A stretch of 57,616 nt of DNA from Selaginella moellendorffii. Its lineage: Eukaryota; Streptophyta; Lycopodiopsida; Selaginellales; Selaginellaceae. Within the stretch, counting starts at the first letter, position 1; every line of letters starts with the position of its first letter. The notes under the pieces were generated by a model. That model did not search any database and was not told where the DNA came from. It saw nothing but the letters and a program-made list of their open reading frames with translations. The position numbers were made by a program, and so were the translations under genes. The stretch spans positions 854,928 to 912,543 of the forward strand of contig NW_003314270.1 of NCBI RefSeq assembly GCF_000143415.4, in the 5' to 3' direction. Of this stretch, positions 34,242-45,682 are shown one piece after another.

Positions 34242-36766
34242 ATGAAGAACACTACGCGTGTTCATGTTGTAGTTCAACTCGTATTCATCTTCGTTTTTGC
34301 GGGATGGATCTTCAACTGGATCATGCTGCCAACGCAAGCTTGGTATAAGTTCTGGGGTCTCATTCTTGACAAGAACGACTCCAGGGCCTATGGAGAATCC
34401 GGTAATCATCAGTAAAGTTCTCATTTTGTATAATGCAAAAACTTACATTTGCCATTCTTATCACAGCATCGTATGCGATCCTCTACGTTGTGCCTGTGAT
34501 TTTCATAGCTTTCTTCGGCAGCATCTACATGAAATACATCAAGATGTTAAGGTAAAGCCTTGAAACATTAACTTACTTGTCATCTCCGGGAATGCTTTCA
34601 GGCTGCCAGACTCCATACGCAACGCTTGGTCTCGTCCAGCACTGATCAAAGCGCCAATACTCTCGCTCATTTCTGGAGTAGAGCTCTTTGTTCTAGCGGC
34701 ATTCGTACTCCTGTGTGCATGGTCGACATGGCGGCCGATAAAAACTTTGCTGGACAAGATCCATGATCCTGGACAGCAGTGGATTGAAGGATCCCTGTAA
34801 GATCACGATGACAACTTCACAAAGTCAAGTTTTTGATCGAAATACCTTCGGTTTTTTTTTTCTTTATAGGTGGCTCAGAAGATGTGAAATCATTGGATAC
34901 GAGCTTGGTTATGCTGGACTCGTCCCGTTCGCTTTCCTGTTCTTCCCAGTCGCAAGAACCTCCTCAATTCTCCACTTGGTGAACATTCCTTTCGAGCATT
35001 CCGTCAAGTACCACATCTGGGTAGCAAACATTACTTTGGTTCTCTGGACGGGTCACTCCGTTGCTTATCTCATTCTCTGGATTCGTGCAAAAGAAACAAG
35101 CAAGGTTGGCAACTTATAAGTTCTCGTCAAAATAAGCATACCTCTGACGAGCTCGCATGGTTTTTGGTTTTTACTCTTCAAGTTTATCAACCAAGGTGGA
35201 AGGTTCGACCTCGCTGGAATCGGAGCCTCGGTGGCCTTCGCCACAAGCCTTATCATGTGGATCACTGCAATAAAACCCGTGAGAAATCGCAAATTCGAGA
35301 TGTTCTTCTACACGCACCAGCTCTACATCGTCTTCATCTTTAGCTTCGCCGTCCACGCTGGAGATCGAGGCCTGGAGACAATAGCGGCTGGTATGGTCCT
35401 GTTCTTCGTTGATAGACTCCTCAGGTACCTCCAGTCGCGGAGGCATGTTGATATGGTTTCTGCAAAGCTAATATCCTCGGACATGATGGAGCTAGCCTTT
35501 GCAAAAGATCCAAGTAAGAATAGAGAAAAGAAAAGGAAAGTTATCATGCCAAAAATCATTGCTTTACCAGGTTTGCGATATCCAGCCTCGAGCATTATGT
35601 TTCTCAACATCCCAGCAGTGTCTAAGCTCCAGTGGCATCCTTTCACAGTGACCACCAACTCAAACGTGGACGACTACAAGATCTCCGTGGTCATCAAATC
35701 CAAAGGATCCTGGACAAAGAAACTCAGGAACTACGTGACCAACCCCAAGAACTATCACGTCGACGCGATCATCGAAGGCCCCTATGGACACAGCTTAGAC
35801 TACCTGATCGAGTAAGTACCAAAAAAAAAAAAAAAAAAAAGCGTCAAAAACTCACCTCGGTTCTTCTTCTAGCTACTCAATCCTGGTGTTCGTCGCTGGA
35901 GGCAGTGGGATCACACCCTTCATCCCAATTCTCAAGGAGGTGTTCTTCCAGATCCAAACCGGCCAGAGACCACTTCCGGAAAAGATCGAGCTCATCTGGA
36001 CTTTACGAAACTCGGACGAGCTCAGTGTTTTAGAATCAGTGTCACCCTGGTCGATCTGTCCAGACTTTTCCTATCTGCTCAATCTCCAAATCCACGCATA
36101 CCTCACAAGACAAGACGCCACGGACCTCAAGAACAAGCCATCCAACTCTCACGAGACAATCCTCTTCACAGGAACGCAATACGAGAAGTACCTCACGCAC
36201 AAGAAACCAAAGTTTAAGGCAGTCACAGGCACGCAAAGCTACGCTCTCCACGCAGCAGTGATCCTGGCAAGTTTCGGAGGATACTTACTTCTCTCGGGAG
36301 TGATCCGGCGATTCATCGTGTTCCCGCTGGATCACAACGTCTATCACATCTACAACAAGCCTTCCGCGGGGACGATCGCGCTGCTCGAGTACTTGGCGGC
36401 GGTGGTGGTGTTTGGAGGGAGCACGGCGGTGGCGTGGACGTGGTGGAAGGAGAGGAGGATTGGAGCGGTGATGGGGATGAAAATGGAGCTCCCATTCGTG
36501 GTGGAGGAGGATCCAGTGATGCTCACGGATGTGCATTTTGGATGCCGGCCAGACTATCCAGGTGAGTGGAAGAATTTCTTCTCGATTGATCACTTACGAG
36601 AGGAATTTGTGGGATTCCAGAGATCTTCTTCGAGCACGCGAGGAGGCGGAGGAAGGGCGTGAGCGTCGGCGTGATGGCTTGCGGGCCGCAGCAGCTCCAA
36701 GAGAGCGTGGCCGCGGAGTGTAAGGCGCATTCCCTGGGCTTCCATCCCCTAAATTTCGAGCTTTAG
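34242..36766 (+). CDS. FRO: Ferric-chelate reductase (ferric reduction oxidase, FRO family)
   Basis: Eight exons: 34242-34401, 34467-34551, 34602-34796, 34870-35104, 35183-35513, 35571-35811, 35873-36561 and 36621-36766. Phases are consistent and give 693 residues, normal for plant FROs. The N-terminal half is membrane-spanning with paired haem ligands at His195/His209 and His270/His283. The C-terminal half has the FAD-binding WHPFT (357-361), the NADPH-binding GGSGITP (425-431) and the CGP motif (666-668), with two more membrane helices between the last two motifs. FROs move electrons from cytosolic NADPH across a membrane to reduce Fe(III) or Cu(II) for uptake; the exact membrane cannot be told. 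A run of A residues fills the start of intron 6. It is convergent with the MRL1-type gene, 280 bp apart. Intact and confident. Confidence 0.93.
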
Positions 36767-37046
36767 CGAAGAACCCTAAAATCTCTTCACATTTTTAACC
36801 TAATAAAAGCCTTTAGTTTTACTAAAGGCCCGCCGAACCAAAAGATTTCTCCGAGCCGGTGCCGAGCCTGTTTAGCTTGCTGCGACTTTCGCGTAGAAGA
36901 CCTTCGCTTGCTTATTTGCCATTCTACCACAAATCGATATTTTTTCTCGTAGCTCCACTCTGCTCAAAACTTTCATGCTTCATCTATCAAAAAAAGAGAA
37001 CTTGTTAGAACTCTAGCAAGAACACTTGGAAGAACTTTAAACTTGC
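36767..37046. other. Shared 3' region of two convergent genes
   Basis: Holds the 3' ends of the ferric reductase (+) and MRL1-type (-) genes. AATAAAAG at about 36802 could serve as a polyadenylation signal for the plus-strand gene. Confidence 0.4.
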
Positions 37047-40000
37047 TCACTCTTGGTTGGGCGAGATCTTTCTAAAGCGATGGTTGAGGCTGGATCCTTG
37101 CCTCCTCTCGGATGGAAGCGGCGTCCCCATTCGTATCGCTCGCTGCTGCTCAGCGATGCTCTTCCCCAGCATGATGGGCCTGGGAAGCACTCCCAAGTTT
37201 GCGTGATCCACTCGTGCCTTGGCGGGCGACGATGGTGATGGCGTCGCCACCGAGGGCTTGAACCACTGCGAGAGAGCTGCTGGATGCAACCGGATCTTCC
37301 CCAGGCTCTCCTTTCCATTGAAACGCAGTTTAAGTTTTCTCAGCAGCGCAGCCAAAGCTTGACCGTTCCTGAAGGAAGCAAAAAAAAAAAAAAAAAAAAA
37401 AAAACTATCTTTATGAGAAGAACAAAGAAGGAGCGAGGAGCTACCTCCTGGTAACTGTAATGGCTTTTACTCGTCCATCCGGGAGGATCACCGATTTCCT
37501 TGTTGTCTCGAACTTTATGGTGACAAAAGGAAGTTCTGCGCCTGGATTGGTAAAAAGAAACAACATCAGGACTTGAAAGGCATTTATTTTCTTCGCGTAC
37601 CAGCTGCACAGCGACGCCGAAGGGCTTTCAGTATCGTAAGCAAACACACCTGTTGTGCAGACGAGCATTTCCAAGTCAGTAATAGACGTGGGATGAAATG
37701 AGACGATACCTCCGCCGTGTAAATAGGCAGTCCATCTGCTTCGAAAACGATCGGCTCGCCGTCGCATTTGAATGCTGGCACTACACCGATTGATGAGGCT
37801 TCCTAAACAAAATATATAAACTTTTAACAATGATCTCTCCAACAGAATCGAAACGAATTACCTCGTACAAAGCTGAGGCTCGAGGGTCGTAAACTCCAAA
37901 GCCCTCCACCAAGTGCTTGTTTGGAGAGGAAGTTTGGAACACGAGACCAGTATCTGCTCTTTCGGATGACTCTGGAATTCGTAGACAAGCGAGTAGTCTC
38001 GAAAGTACTGGCAGTGTAGGCTGTGCTCCACCCGAAAGTGTCTGGCGGAAACATGCAAGGGCCCAGGAAAGCCTGCAATGTTTCCTTGATTATCCAAGTG
38101 ATAGCAGGAAAACCCGACTTGAGACTTAAACTTACCATTGGCCATGCGGTTTCTGATTGTCGTCTACCATCCACAACGGGTTTACCGAGGAAGCAAGCTT
38201 CGGAGGTCCAATGGAGCTCCGGATGCCTTCCAGACAAATACCTTCGTGCACAACATGGGCTCAATACAGATTTCCAAAGCACCAGCAAGCAACATACCTA
38301 TTATGTTGTCACACATAGCCAAGTTTGGAACTATACCATCCGCAATTGCGTGGGTGTACAAGTTGAGAGCGATGCCAGCCTCGTTTTCCCTGTCAAAAAA
38401 GAAAGAAAAAAAAAAACGAGCATTAGCTACGAGCAAGGGAGAATAAACATACCATGCTCCTGACAAACAGCACCTACAATGCATGCAAACAGACAAACCA
38501 TCCGATCAAATAGAGAAGAATACTTCTCACAAGCCTCCAGCAAAATACTGTAAGTTAATTGATTAGGAGAAACCCCCGCTTCTTTCAGCTCTTCCAAGCT
38601 TTGGAGCGCATTCTGGAATTGCTTCCCTCGACCTGCAAGCACAACATCGCATTTAACTTATACAAAACTCCGTGTACAAGCTTACACAAGGCTGTCATAA
38701 GGGCGTTAAGAGTGGAAACGCTGGGTCGAATTCCCACTGCCTGTATATTTTCGTAAAGAAATATAGCTTTCTCCCAGTTTCCTGTCTGGCCACGAAGTAT
38801 TTCATCAAGTAAGTTCAAATAATTAGCATTGTAATAACTCACATTGCTACAGACTCCCATTAGGGAGCTGAATATCACAGGACCAGGAACAAGAGAATAC
38901 TTTTCAACTTCTTGTAATACATCAAAAGCACAGTCGATTTTACTAGCATGGCCAGCAACATCAATCAAAGCACTAAAGAAAATCTGCATAATACAAATCA
39001 AGTGAACACACACAAAGAAATAGGAGCACAAATCGTTACCTCGTCTGGTTTCACACCATCTTTCTTCATATCATCGTAGATGGAAAATGCACGCTCCAAA
39101 TTGCCACTACTGCTGCATGCATGAACAGCTGCTGTATAAGGCTCTGGGCATCCTCCAATTCCACGCTTGCGCATCATTGTGTAAACTTCATAGGCAGAGT
39201 CTCCCTGGAAAATTTAGCTGTCACAACAAGGCCATAGAAATCATAAAAACCGCTTACATCTCCTGCTTTTGAGCATGCATCTATGAGCGAACACATTGTG
39301 ACATGATTTGGATTGATAGGATTTTCAGACTTCAACTCTGTGAACACCTCAAATGCTCTTTTCACCGCGCCAGACCGACCACAAGCGTTGATAAGCGAGT
39401 TGAAAATGACTCGATCGGGTTTTATTTTCTGTCCAACAATGGATCACGTAAAATTGCCGCTAATCGTTGAATCAAATGATGTAAACCTTTGAGAGCATGA
39501 TTCTGTAAATTCCAAAAGCCTTTGCAAGTTCACCAGTTCGAGCGCAGCCATCGATGATCGCTCCATATGTAAGAAGGTTGGCTTCAACTCCAACACTTTC
39601 CATTTCACGGTAAACCTGTGCTAAAACCGAGTTAGTCCAATGAAGGATGGGACCAGGATTTCTTGCCTGAAAGACAAGATCTGTCTTAAGAGCCTTTGAA
39701 CAAGTTGAGATTAGAGTAGTATAAATCATGCAGTCTGGCTTAAAACCAGCTCGTTTCAGTGCCGCAAAAGCTCCAAAAGCCCCTGTTTGCCATCCAAAAC
39801 AAGTACTTCAAAAAACTTAGAAAAATGCTTAATACCATTCATATCTCCTGCGTTGCAGCAGACTGAAAGAAGCATATTATAAGTGCTTAGCGTCGGAGAC
39901 TTGATCAACCCGGTGTATCTGAAAGCCTCTTCCACAGCCAATTGTCTTTTACATTCTTGGTAGAATCGTGCATGATAGACCTGCAAAACTCAGCCACTTC

Positions 40001-40935
40001 CTTCCCTTCATCAATAAACCTGAGCAAGAAAAATAGTCGTCGAAATTACCTTGTTCATATCCAAGGTTCCTTTCTTCTCCATCTCCTCGAGAACCTCCAA
40101 ACTTTCTCGAATTCTGCGATTTAGACAAATTGTCAATGTGTCAAGCATGGAGATAAATGGAAAGTTCCAACCTTCGAGCTCTTATAAGTCTGTCATAGGC
40201 GATGAGATCCTCTTGTCCTCGAGGCGATGGCATCCTGGTGAATTTTTTTACTGCCTGTTCTAACACGGTCTCCTCCTTGGCTGGTAATTCGGGAGTATGC
40301 CTTTCGTCGCTTTCCAAAAGGCGAATGGGACTAAACTCGGCAACCTGGGCCAAATCATCTCGGGAAGTCGACGAATTCTGGGCTGGAGAAGAGATTTCTT
40401 GAAACTCTCGCGAAGTAAACGCAGTGGGAGCCTACAATGATTTTGCGTGGAAAACTATGAGTAAAGATATGAAACATTATTTTACCTGAAGCTTCCCATG
40501 CTCGATTTCGATTTCTAGACCTCCTCGTTGCTCAAGAACGGCCACCGCTGTGTCAAACTGCCGAAAATCCTCGCTTCCAATGCCGCTGGAGCTGCCGAAT
40601 TCTCGAAATTCTTGGCGATTATCCCTGGATTTGGAGGCGGCCGACGACGAATGCACATAGAACCAGTACATGGGGAGAACCGTGGCCGCCGCTGCCGTGG
40701 CCGCCAATGCCGCATCGAAGAAGAAATCCGAGTCGCTGGGGTGAGCTCCACACCTGGAGGAAGAAGATCCGCCGAAACCCTGCTTCCTGGGATGCTGGCG
40801 ATTGTGGCGTGGCGAGGATCCCGTCGCCTTGCAGCATTGCAATGCCGCCCTGGATTGTGATGCCGTGGCGGTGTAAGAGGACGAGGAAGAAGAGGCCGCC
40901 ATAGCCACCGATGCCGATGCCGCGGCGGCCTCCAT
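37047..40935 (-). CDS. MRL1: MRL1-type chloroplast PPR protein (rbcL mRNA stability)
   Basis: Eighteen exons run from the ATG at 40935-40933 to the stop at 37049-37047: 40935-40486, 40431-40172, 40113-40050, 39980-39836, 39782-39667, 39615-39487, 39428-39258, 39204-39040, 38983-38843, 38785-38686, 38632-38524, 38389-38298, 38241-38136, 38084-37862, 37802-37710, 37649-37601, 37541-37445 and 37368-37047. All phases agree, giving 943 residues. A Ser/Ala-rich N-terminus looks like a plastid transit peptide. Then come about ten P-class PPR repeats (residues 260-640, e.g. ITTLISTCSK-like and YGAIIDGCARTG) and the family's C-terminal domain with GFGVYDPRA, an LRRRCAAGAELP segment and a terminal AEQQRAIRMG. 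In Arabidopsis and Chlamydomonas MRL1 stabilises rbcL transcripts. Intron 5 (39616-39666) has a GC donor. Confidence 0.9.
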
Positions 40936-42844
40936 GACCGCGCCTAAAACCTCAATCAAAACTCTACACAAAGTTGTTTTTTTCGCACGACGACATATTC
41001 TGGAATATTCACCGGCGTATTCTACCGTTCGTTTCTGCGGCGAAGATAAGATAAAAGTAGCCGTGGTCGTGTGTTCGATTCCACTGCAATACTTACCACT
41101 TATCTGTCACTAGCAAGGAGTTGTCACTACATTGAGACCAAGTTTATGAACTTGGTGATGAAGGTTACATTTTTACACAGTTTTGTTCACAATTCCTTTA
41201 TTGAATGTCTCTTATAAAAAATGATTCTAGAGAAGTTAAGAAAAACATTTTTTTTCAAAGTGAGGTGATTATTTAGATTCCTACCATTTATAAAAGATTT
41301 CATTAAGCTTGAAAATATATGGATGACACTTGTGATAAGCACTATTTATGAGTTCATAATAATCTTGTGTTTTTGTTTTTTTTGAGTTTTTATTTCATTG
41401 TGACAGTACTATATATTTAGTATTAAAGTTTTTACATTATTTTCAGTTCTAAACTGACAAAAAATCAATAACCTCTTTAAATAAAATAATTTTAAAGTGG
41501 TTTAAAATTAAATATAGCTAGGTTATTAAATAATATTAAATTTTCCTATGTTAATTAATTTTTTAATTTTTTTCTAATTTTTATTTTAACAAATATTAAA
41601 TTAATTAATAAATAAATAAAATTATTTATAAGTATTATTTATGATTTTTTGGTAACATTTTCCCTAATAACTATATCTACATTAGAAACTAGTTTATTAA
41701 TAATTTAAGTTAAGCAGTGATACATAATATGAGAGTTAAATAAGTAATACATATCGATAAAATTTAAAGTAAAAAATATCTATTTACAGCCTTAAGAAAA
41801 AATTTAAAGCAATTATACTAATATAATTACATAAAAAAATAATGTTATTTATATAAGTATTTTTTATGTTTAAAAATAAAATATATATTGATCAATATTG
41901 TGGCCATTCAAAAACATATAATATCCATATTAAATATTAAATATTAAAATTTTAATATAAAATTTGTATAAATTATTAATAAATATGATTATTATTCACT
42001 TTTTAATCATTATTTAAAATTACTACTAAAAATTATTATAAAAACAATTAAAAAATATATATAAGTATAAAGCATTAATGTACATGTATGAATTGAGTAT
42101 AATTAAAGTATATCGGTAAATATGAAAAAATATATTTATAAATGTTTTATTACTAATTAATGTTAAAAAATACTTCAGCTGCTATAACCTTTTTTAGTTA
42201 TATTTATAAATAATAATTATAGTTTACTAAAGTGGCTATAAATCAACATATCAAATTTGTTTAAAGAGAAATTAAAATAATCCAATCTACCATAATAAAT
42301 ATTTAATAAATATGTTAATAAATAAATTTATTTTCCAAGTTTTTGTAATATACTCTTTAAATTCTAACTAAAGAGTAATTTATTATTTCCTTTCTAGAAG
42401 ATATATTGGAATCATATGTGCATAGATATGGAGCCGTGGTTAAGGCTAAGAGACTCCATAACAAGGATCATAATATATCATTACTTGGATATTTATACAA
42501 ATTAAATTTAAGTACTTCAAAGATCTATTTTTTAATTTTGAAAATGATATATTAAATAATTGTTCAGTTACAAATGTTAAATGTTTAATTTGAAGTTATG
42601 ATGGGGTTGTCAAATAAATGTTTAGGTAACAGTAAATATATAAGTTATAAACAAAAAAACTATTTATGTATTTTTGTTAGTCAATGTCAAAATTTTTTTT
42701 TTATAAATTTCATATTTCTTATAATATATTTTTATTTATAGTAATTTTAATTTTAAATCTAACTTTCGAATATAGATAGCGTTGTTTGTGTAATTTTTTC
42801 CTTTTAGTTTCCTATTAAAGGTAATTTACCTTATTTAATATGAA
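40936..42844. other. AT-rich spacer
   Basis: The first 150 bp may hold the MRL1 promoter. From 41100 to 42840 the sequence is about three quarters A+T with no reading frame, repeat family or RNA gene that I can recognise. Confidence 0.6.
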
Positions 42845-42901
42845 GCTCTCGTGGCCTAATGGATAAGGCATCTGACTTGGGTTCGACTCCCACCGTGAGT
42901 G
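42845..42901 (+). pseudogene. tRNA-Arg relic missing the anticodon region
   Basis: GCTCTCGTGGCCTAATGGATAAGGCATCTGACTT followed directly by GGGTTCGACTCCCACCGTGAGT matches the two ends of a plant tRNA-Arg. Acceptor, D-arm (box A) and T-arm (box B, GGTTCGACTCC) are kept. About 16 bases covering the anticodon loop, 3' anticodon stem and variable loop are missing, and the acceptor stem has one mismatch. It cannot decode, although both Pol III promoter boxes survive. Confidence 0.75.
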
Positions 42902-43027
42902 TTTTAAATGACAGATGCTTTTTATACTTTCGTCGCAAGAATATTCTTGCGCTTAGGGTTCGAGGGTAGGGCAGGACAGGACGAGCGCTCGAATCGATCG
43001 AGCAGAAGGGCGGCATTCGGAGGAACA

Positions 43028-43045
43028 ATGAGTAGTGGGATGTAG
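43028..43045 (+). promoter_or_regulatory. Short upstream open reading frame
   Basis: ATG AGT AGT GGG ATG TAG (five codons and stop) ends 18 bases before the main ATG at 43064. If it lies in the mRNA leader it could lower translation of the gene downstream. Confidence 0.35.
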
Positions 43046-43063
43046 AATTTCGAGCAGGGAAGA

Positions 43064-45309
43064 ATGTCGTTCTCCGAGCCTAGGAAACACCATCAGCAGC
43101 AGCATCATCACCGAGGGAATCGCTACAACAGGAACAATTTCCGGTACCAGTTCGCTGGAGAGTCCTCCGATGGTTTCGACGAGATCATCGCCGAGGATGA
43201 GAAGATCACTGACCGTCTCTACATGGAGCTCACCGAGAATTTGAAGAATCGTGCCAAGTAAACAAGCTGACTTTAGTTTTTTCCTTGCCCTGAGAGTTCG
43301 TTTTCTTGTTCTTTTTGGGCAGGAGATGTGCCATGATGGAAGCACAAGTGGCAAAACGAAGCAACGAGCTCAAAGAAGAAGCAAAAGCTTTGGCCGAGGA
43401 AAAGAGATTGGTGGCAGCTTGGAAGAAAGAAGCTGCGGCTCTCCAGGCCAAGACCGAGGCAGAGGTGAGAGATGACTACCATCGATCATTTGGTTTGCTT
43501 AGAATTTAGTTTCCTTGTCGCAGCTAAGCGAGGTTCGACTTGAGAGGGAGCAACTGGAGCGCGCTAGCACTGATTTGGCAGTTCAGGTGCTTCTCTGAAC
43601 TAAAACTTGGCGTGAGCTTTGTTCTTCGTTGCTAGTAAATTCCGGATTTGCTCCATGGTGGAGCGCGTGGATGATGAAAAACATCCCTTCCCGCAAGTTC
43701 GATTCTTGCATCCGGATGAAGGTGTCCAGTGCTGAAGAAGCTTTTACTTGGACTCCTGCTTTTACAGTCTTGCCTGGTTTTTCTTTGCCACTGTTTCTTA
43801 CGTTTGATGGCAGATGGCGGAGCTGAAGAGGACGCAACGAGAAATGGACAAGCAGAAGGTATGCCTCGTTTTTTCTTCGTTTGTAGTAAGAGTTCTAGTG
43901 AAACTTTACAGACACCGTGTGCGCAGCCTATCCCTGAAACTGCACCAGAGAAAAGCACAGAGCTGGTTGCCGTGAGCAATGGAGAAGTTTTGGACGAAAT
44001 GCCGCTGGCGAAGCGCATCAAAATGAAGCATGAAGTCAAGAAAAAGGAGGAAGTTCAAGTGTTCGACAAAAGATTATTGTGAGATGCTAGCTTTTGGCTA
44101 ATTCTTGTTTCACTGACATGCTATTGTTTCAGAGTTGTTCAATCTGCGCTCCAAGAGGATGCTCCCGGGCTTTTTGAGGTAAAGCTTTTTGTGTTCCCTC
44201 ATCTCTGAAATGCCGCGTCTTGTAGCTACTTGAGGAAAGAGGACTGCTCGATGGCATGGACATCATTACGAATGTATGGGAAGAGGGAGATGGAAATACT
44301 TCGCAGACCGAAAGCTTCAGTGACTTAACAAGCGTTGTTGGGAAGGTGCTTCTGAGTTTGTATTTTTCTCTTTGGCCGCTAACCAAGATCGTGAGGACAG
44401 CTTTGGGGAACTTCATCTCAGTTGCTCAAGGAACACCGCTCGCGGGTACAAATGGCAAACTCGTCGAAGCCTCACTATTGCTTGGCTTGTTTAGTGACCC
44501 TGATCGAGCAGGCAAGTTTGTTTTTTCTCGAGTTTTTGTTTCTTTGTTAGTTCGTTTCCATCTAATACATGGTTGTATGCAGACTAGGCTTCTCAAGCAG
44601 CGAAAGTGGCCCGTGCGATGGGGCTGGTGTCGAGCACTGAATGCTTTTCTTTTTGTTTTCGAAAAGCACAACAGGCAAGGTTACTTCATTTCATGGACTC
44701 CTCAAAACAACTCGTCGCTGTACAGGATTGTAGTGGAGCGCCCGGAATACGGCTTCGCGACGTACTTTTTCGAGTTAGTTCAGTCCTTGCCAGTGAAATG
44801 GCAAGTCGATCGGCTCATCAAGGTGATGAGCTGCGTTTGCAACTGCAGAGCTGCGCTACTGGAGAATCGGCCACTGGAGGTACTTGGATTTGAATCTCTT
44901 TTGGTTTTGAGAAGAAGTTTGGTAACACGAGGGACGTTTTGATAACTCGAGGAACGTTTCAGGCTGGCAAGGATTTGCTTCCGGAAGAAGCTCGGGTGCT
45001 GGAAGACTATGGCTGGACGCCAAACACCGGCATTGGATCGCTGCTCAGCTTCTGTGACCGAGTCCTCCACGACTACAAGAGCGAGGACGAGGCCGCGGAG
45101 TGGAAGTCGAAGATTGGAAGGATGCTCATGGACGGGCACGACCACGGGAGCATCGTCTTGAAGCTCCCACGCAAGCTCGACACTGGCAATGTGAGTCTTC
45201 TCAGGTCTTTCGATCTCCCAGCTTAACTTTCCTTCGTTTGTAGATGATCGTGGTGAAACAAGAACTTGGAGACGCGCTTCCGCTGGCCATGAAAATGGAA
45301 GCTTGCTGA
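43064..45309 (+). CDS. Conserved plant coiled-coil protein of unknown function
   Basis: Twelve exons: 43064-43257, 43323-43464, 43524-43586, 43814-43858, 43912-44078, 44133-44178, 44226-44345, 44401-44511, 44583-44674, 44726-44879, 44963-45190 and 45244-45309, giving 475 residues. The N-terminus is His/Gln/Arg-rich and residues 45-150 are a charged coiled coil. The C-terminal half is a conserved domain with YCLACLVTLIEQ, RKWPVRWGWC, ERPEYGFATYFFELV and DLLPEEARVLEDYGW. I recall this domain from plant proteins without an assigned role, so no function is given. Introns 8 and 9 (44512-44582, 44675-44725) both use GC donors. Exon 8 was placed at 44401 because only that frame joins YCLACL to RKWPVRW and leaves a CTAAC branch site 17 bases upstream. 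The frame is intact. Confidence 0.82.
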
Positions 45310-45682
45310 AAGAAGATCGCTAATTTTTGTACATGGTAAAAGAACTCTAACACTGTCCTCCTGTACAACCCTGTATAAAGTCTAAAAAAACTATGACATT
45401 GGAAATTTGAAAAGAGTATATTAAGTAACTCCTCTATTTTGTGCTTGGACTAGAGATATTTAAAATCTTAATAATTTTTTTAATCAATTTTTAACTTTTC
45501 CTATGGTCAAAGTTTTTCTAATTCATGGAAAGTTCTTTTTTCTTCATGGTCTTGTCAAAGCTCCCTCTCTCTTGCAACACAACACACACAGTAGCGCTTA
45601 TTTAAAACGCGCATAAACATACAAAAGCCAAGAAGAAACCAAGCAAAAAAGAAAGAAAAAAGGAGACACTAGAGCTCCTCTC
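45310..45682. other. 3' region between two convergent genes
   Basis: 3' ends of the coiled-coil gene (+) and FTSH (-). Nothing else is recognisable. Confidence 0.5.

Noticed and set aside
35812-35842. Run of A residues in a ferric reductase intron as a retroposed poly-A tail
   Set aside because: There is no retroposed sequence beside it; similar A runs occur in an MRL1 intron, so it is a simple microsatellite.
44256-44942. One continuous 228-codon frame through three introns of the coiled-coil gene
   Set aside because: Reading through gives T-rich intron translation and the wrong frame before RKWPVRWGWC. The spliced model restores YCLACLVTLIEQ and a normal branch site.
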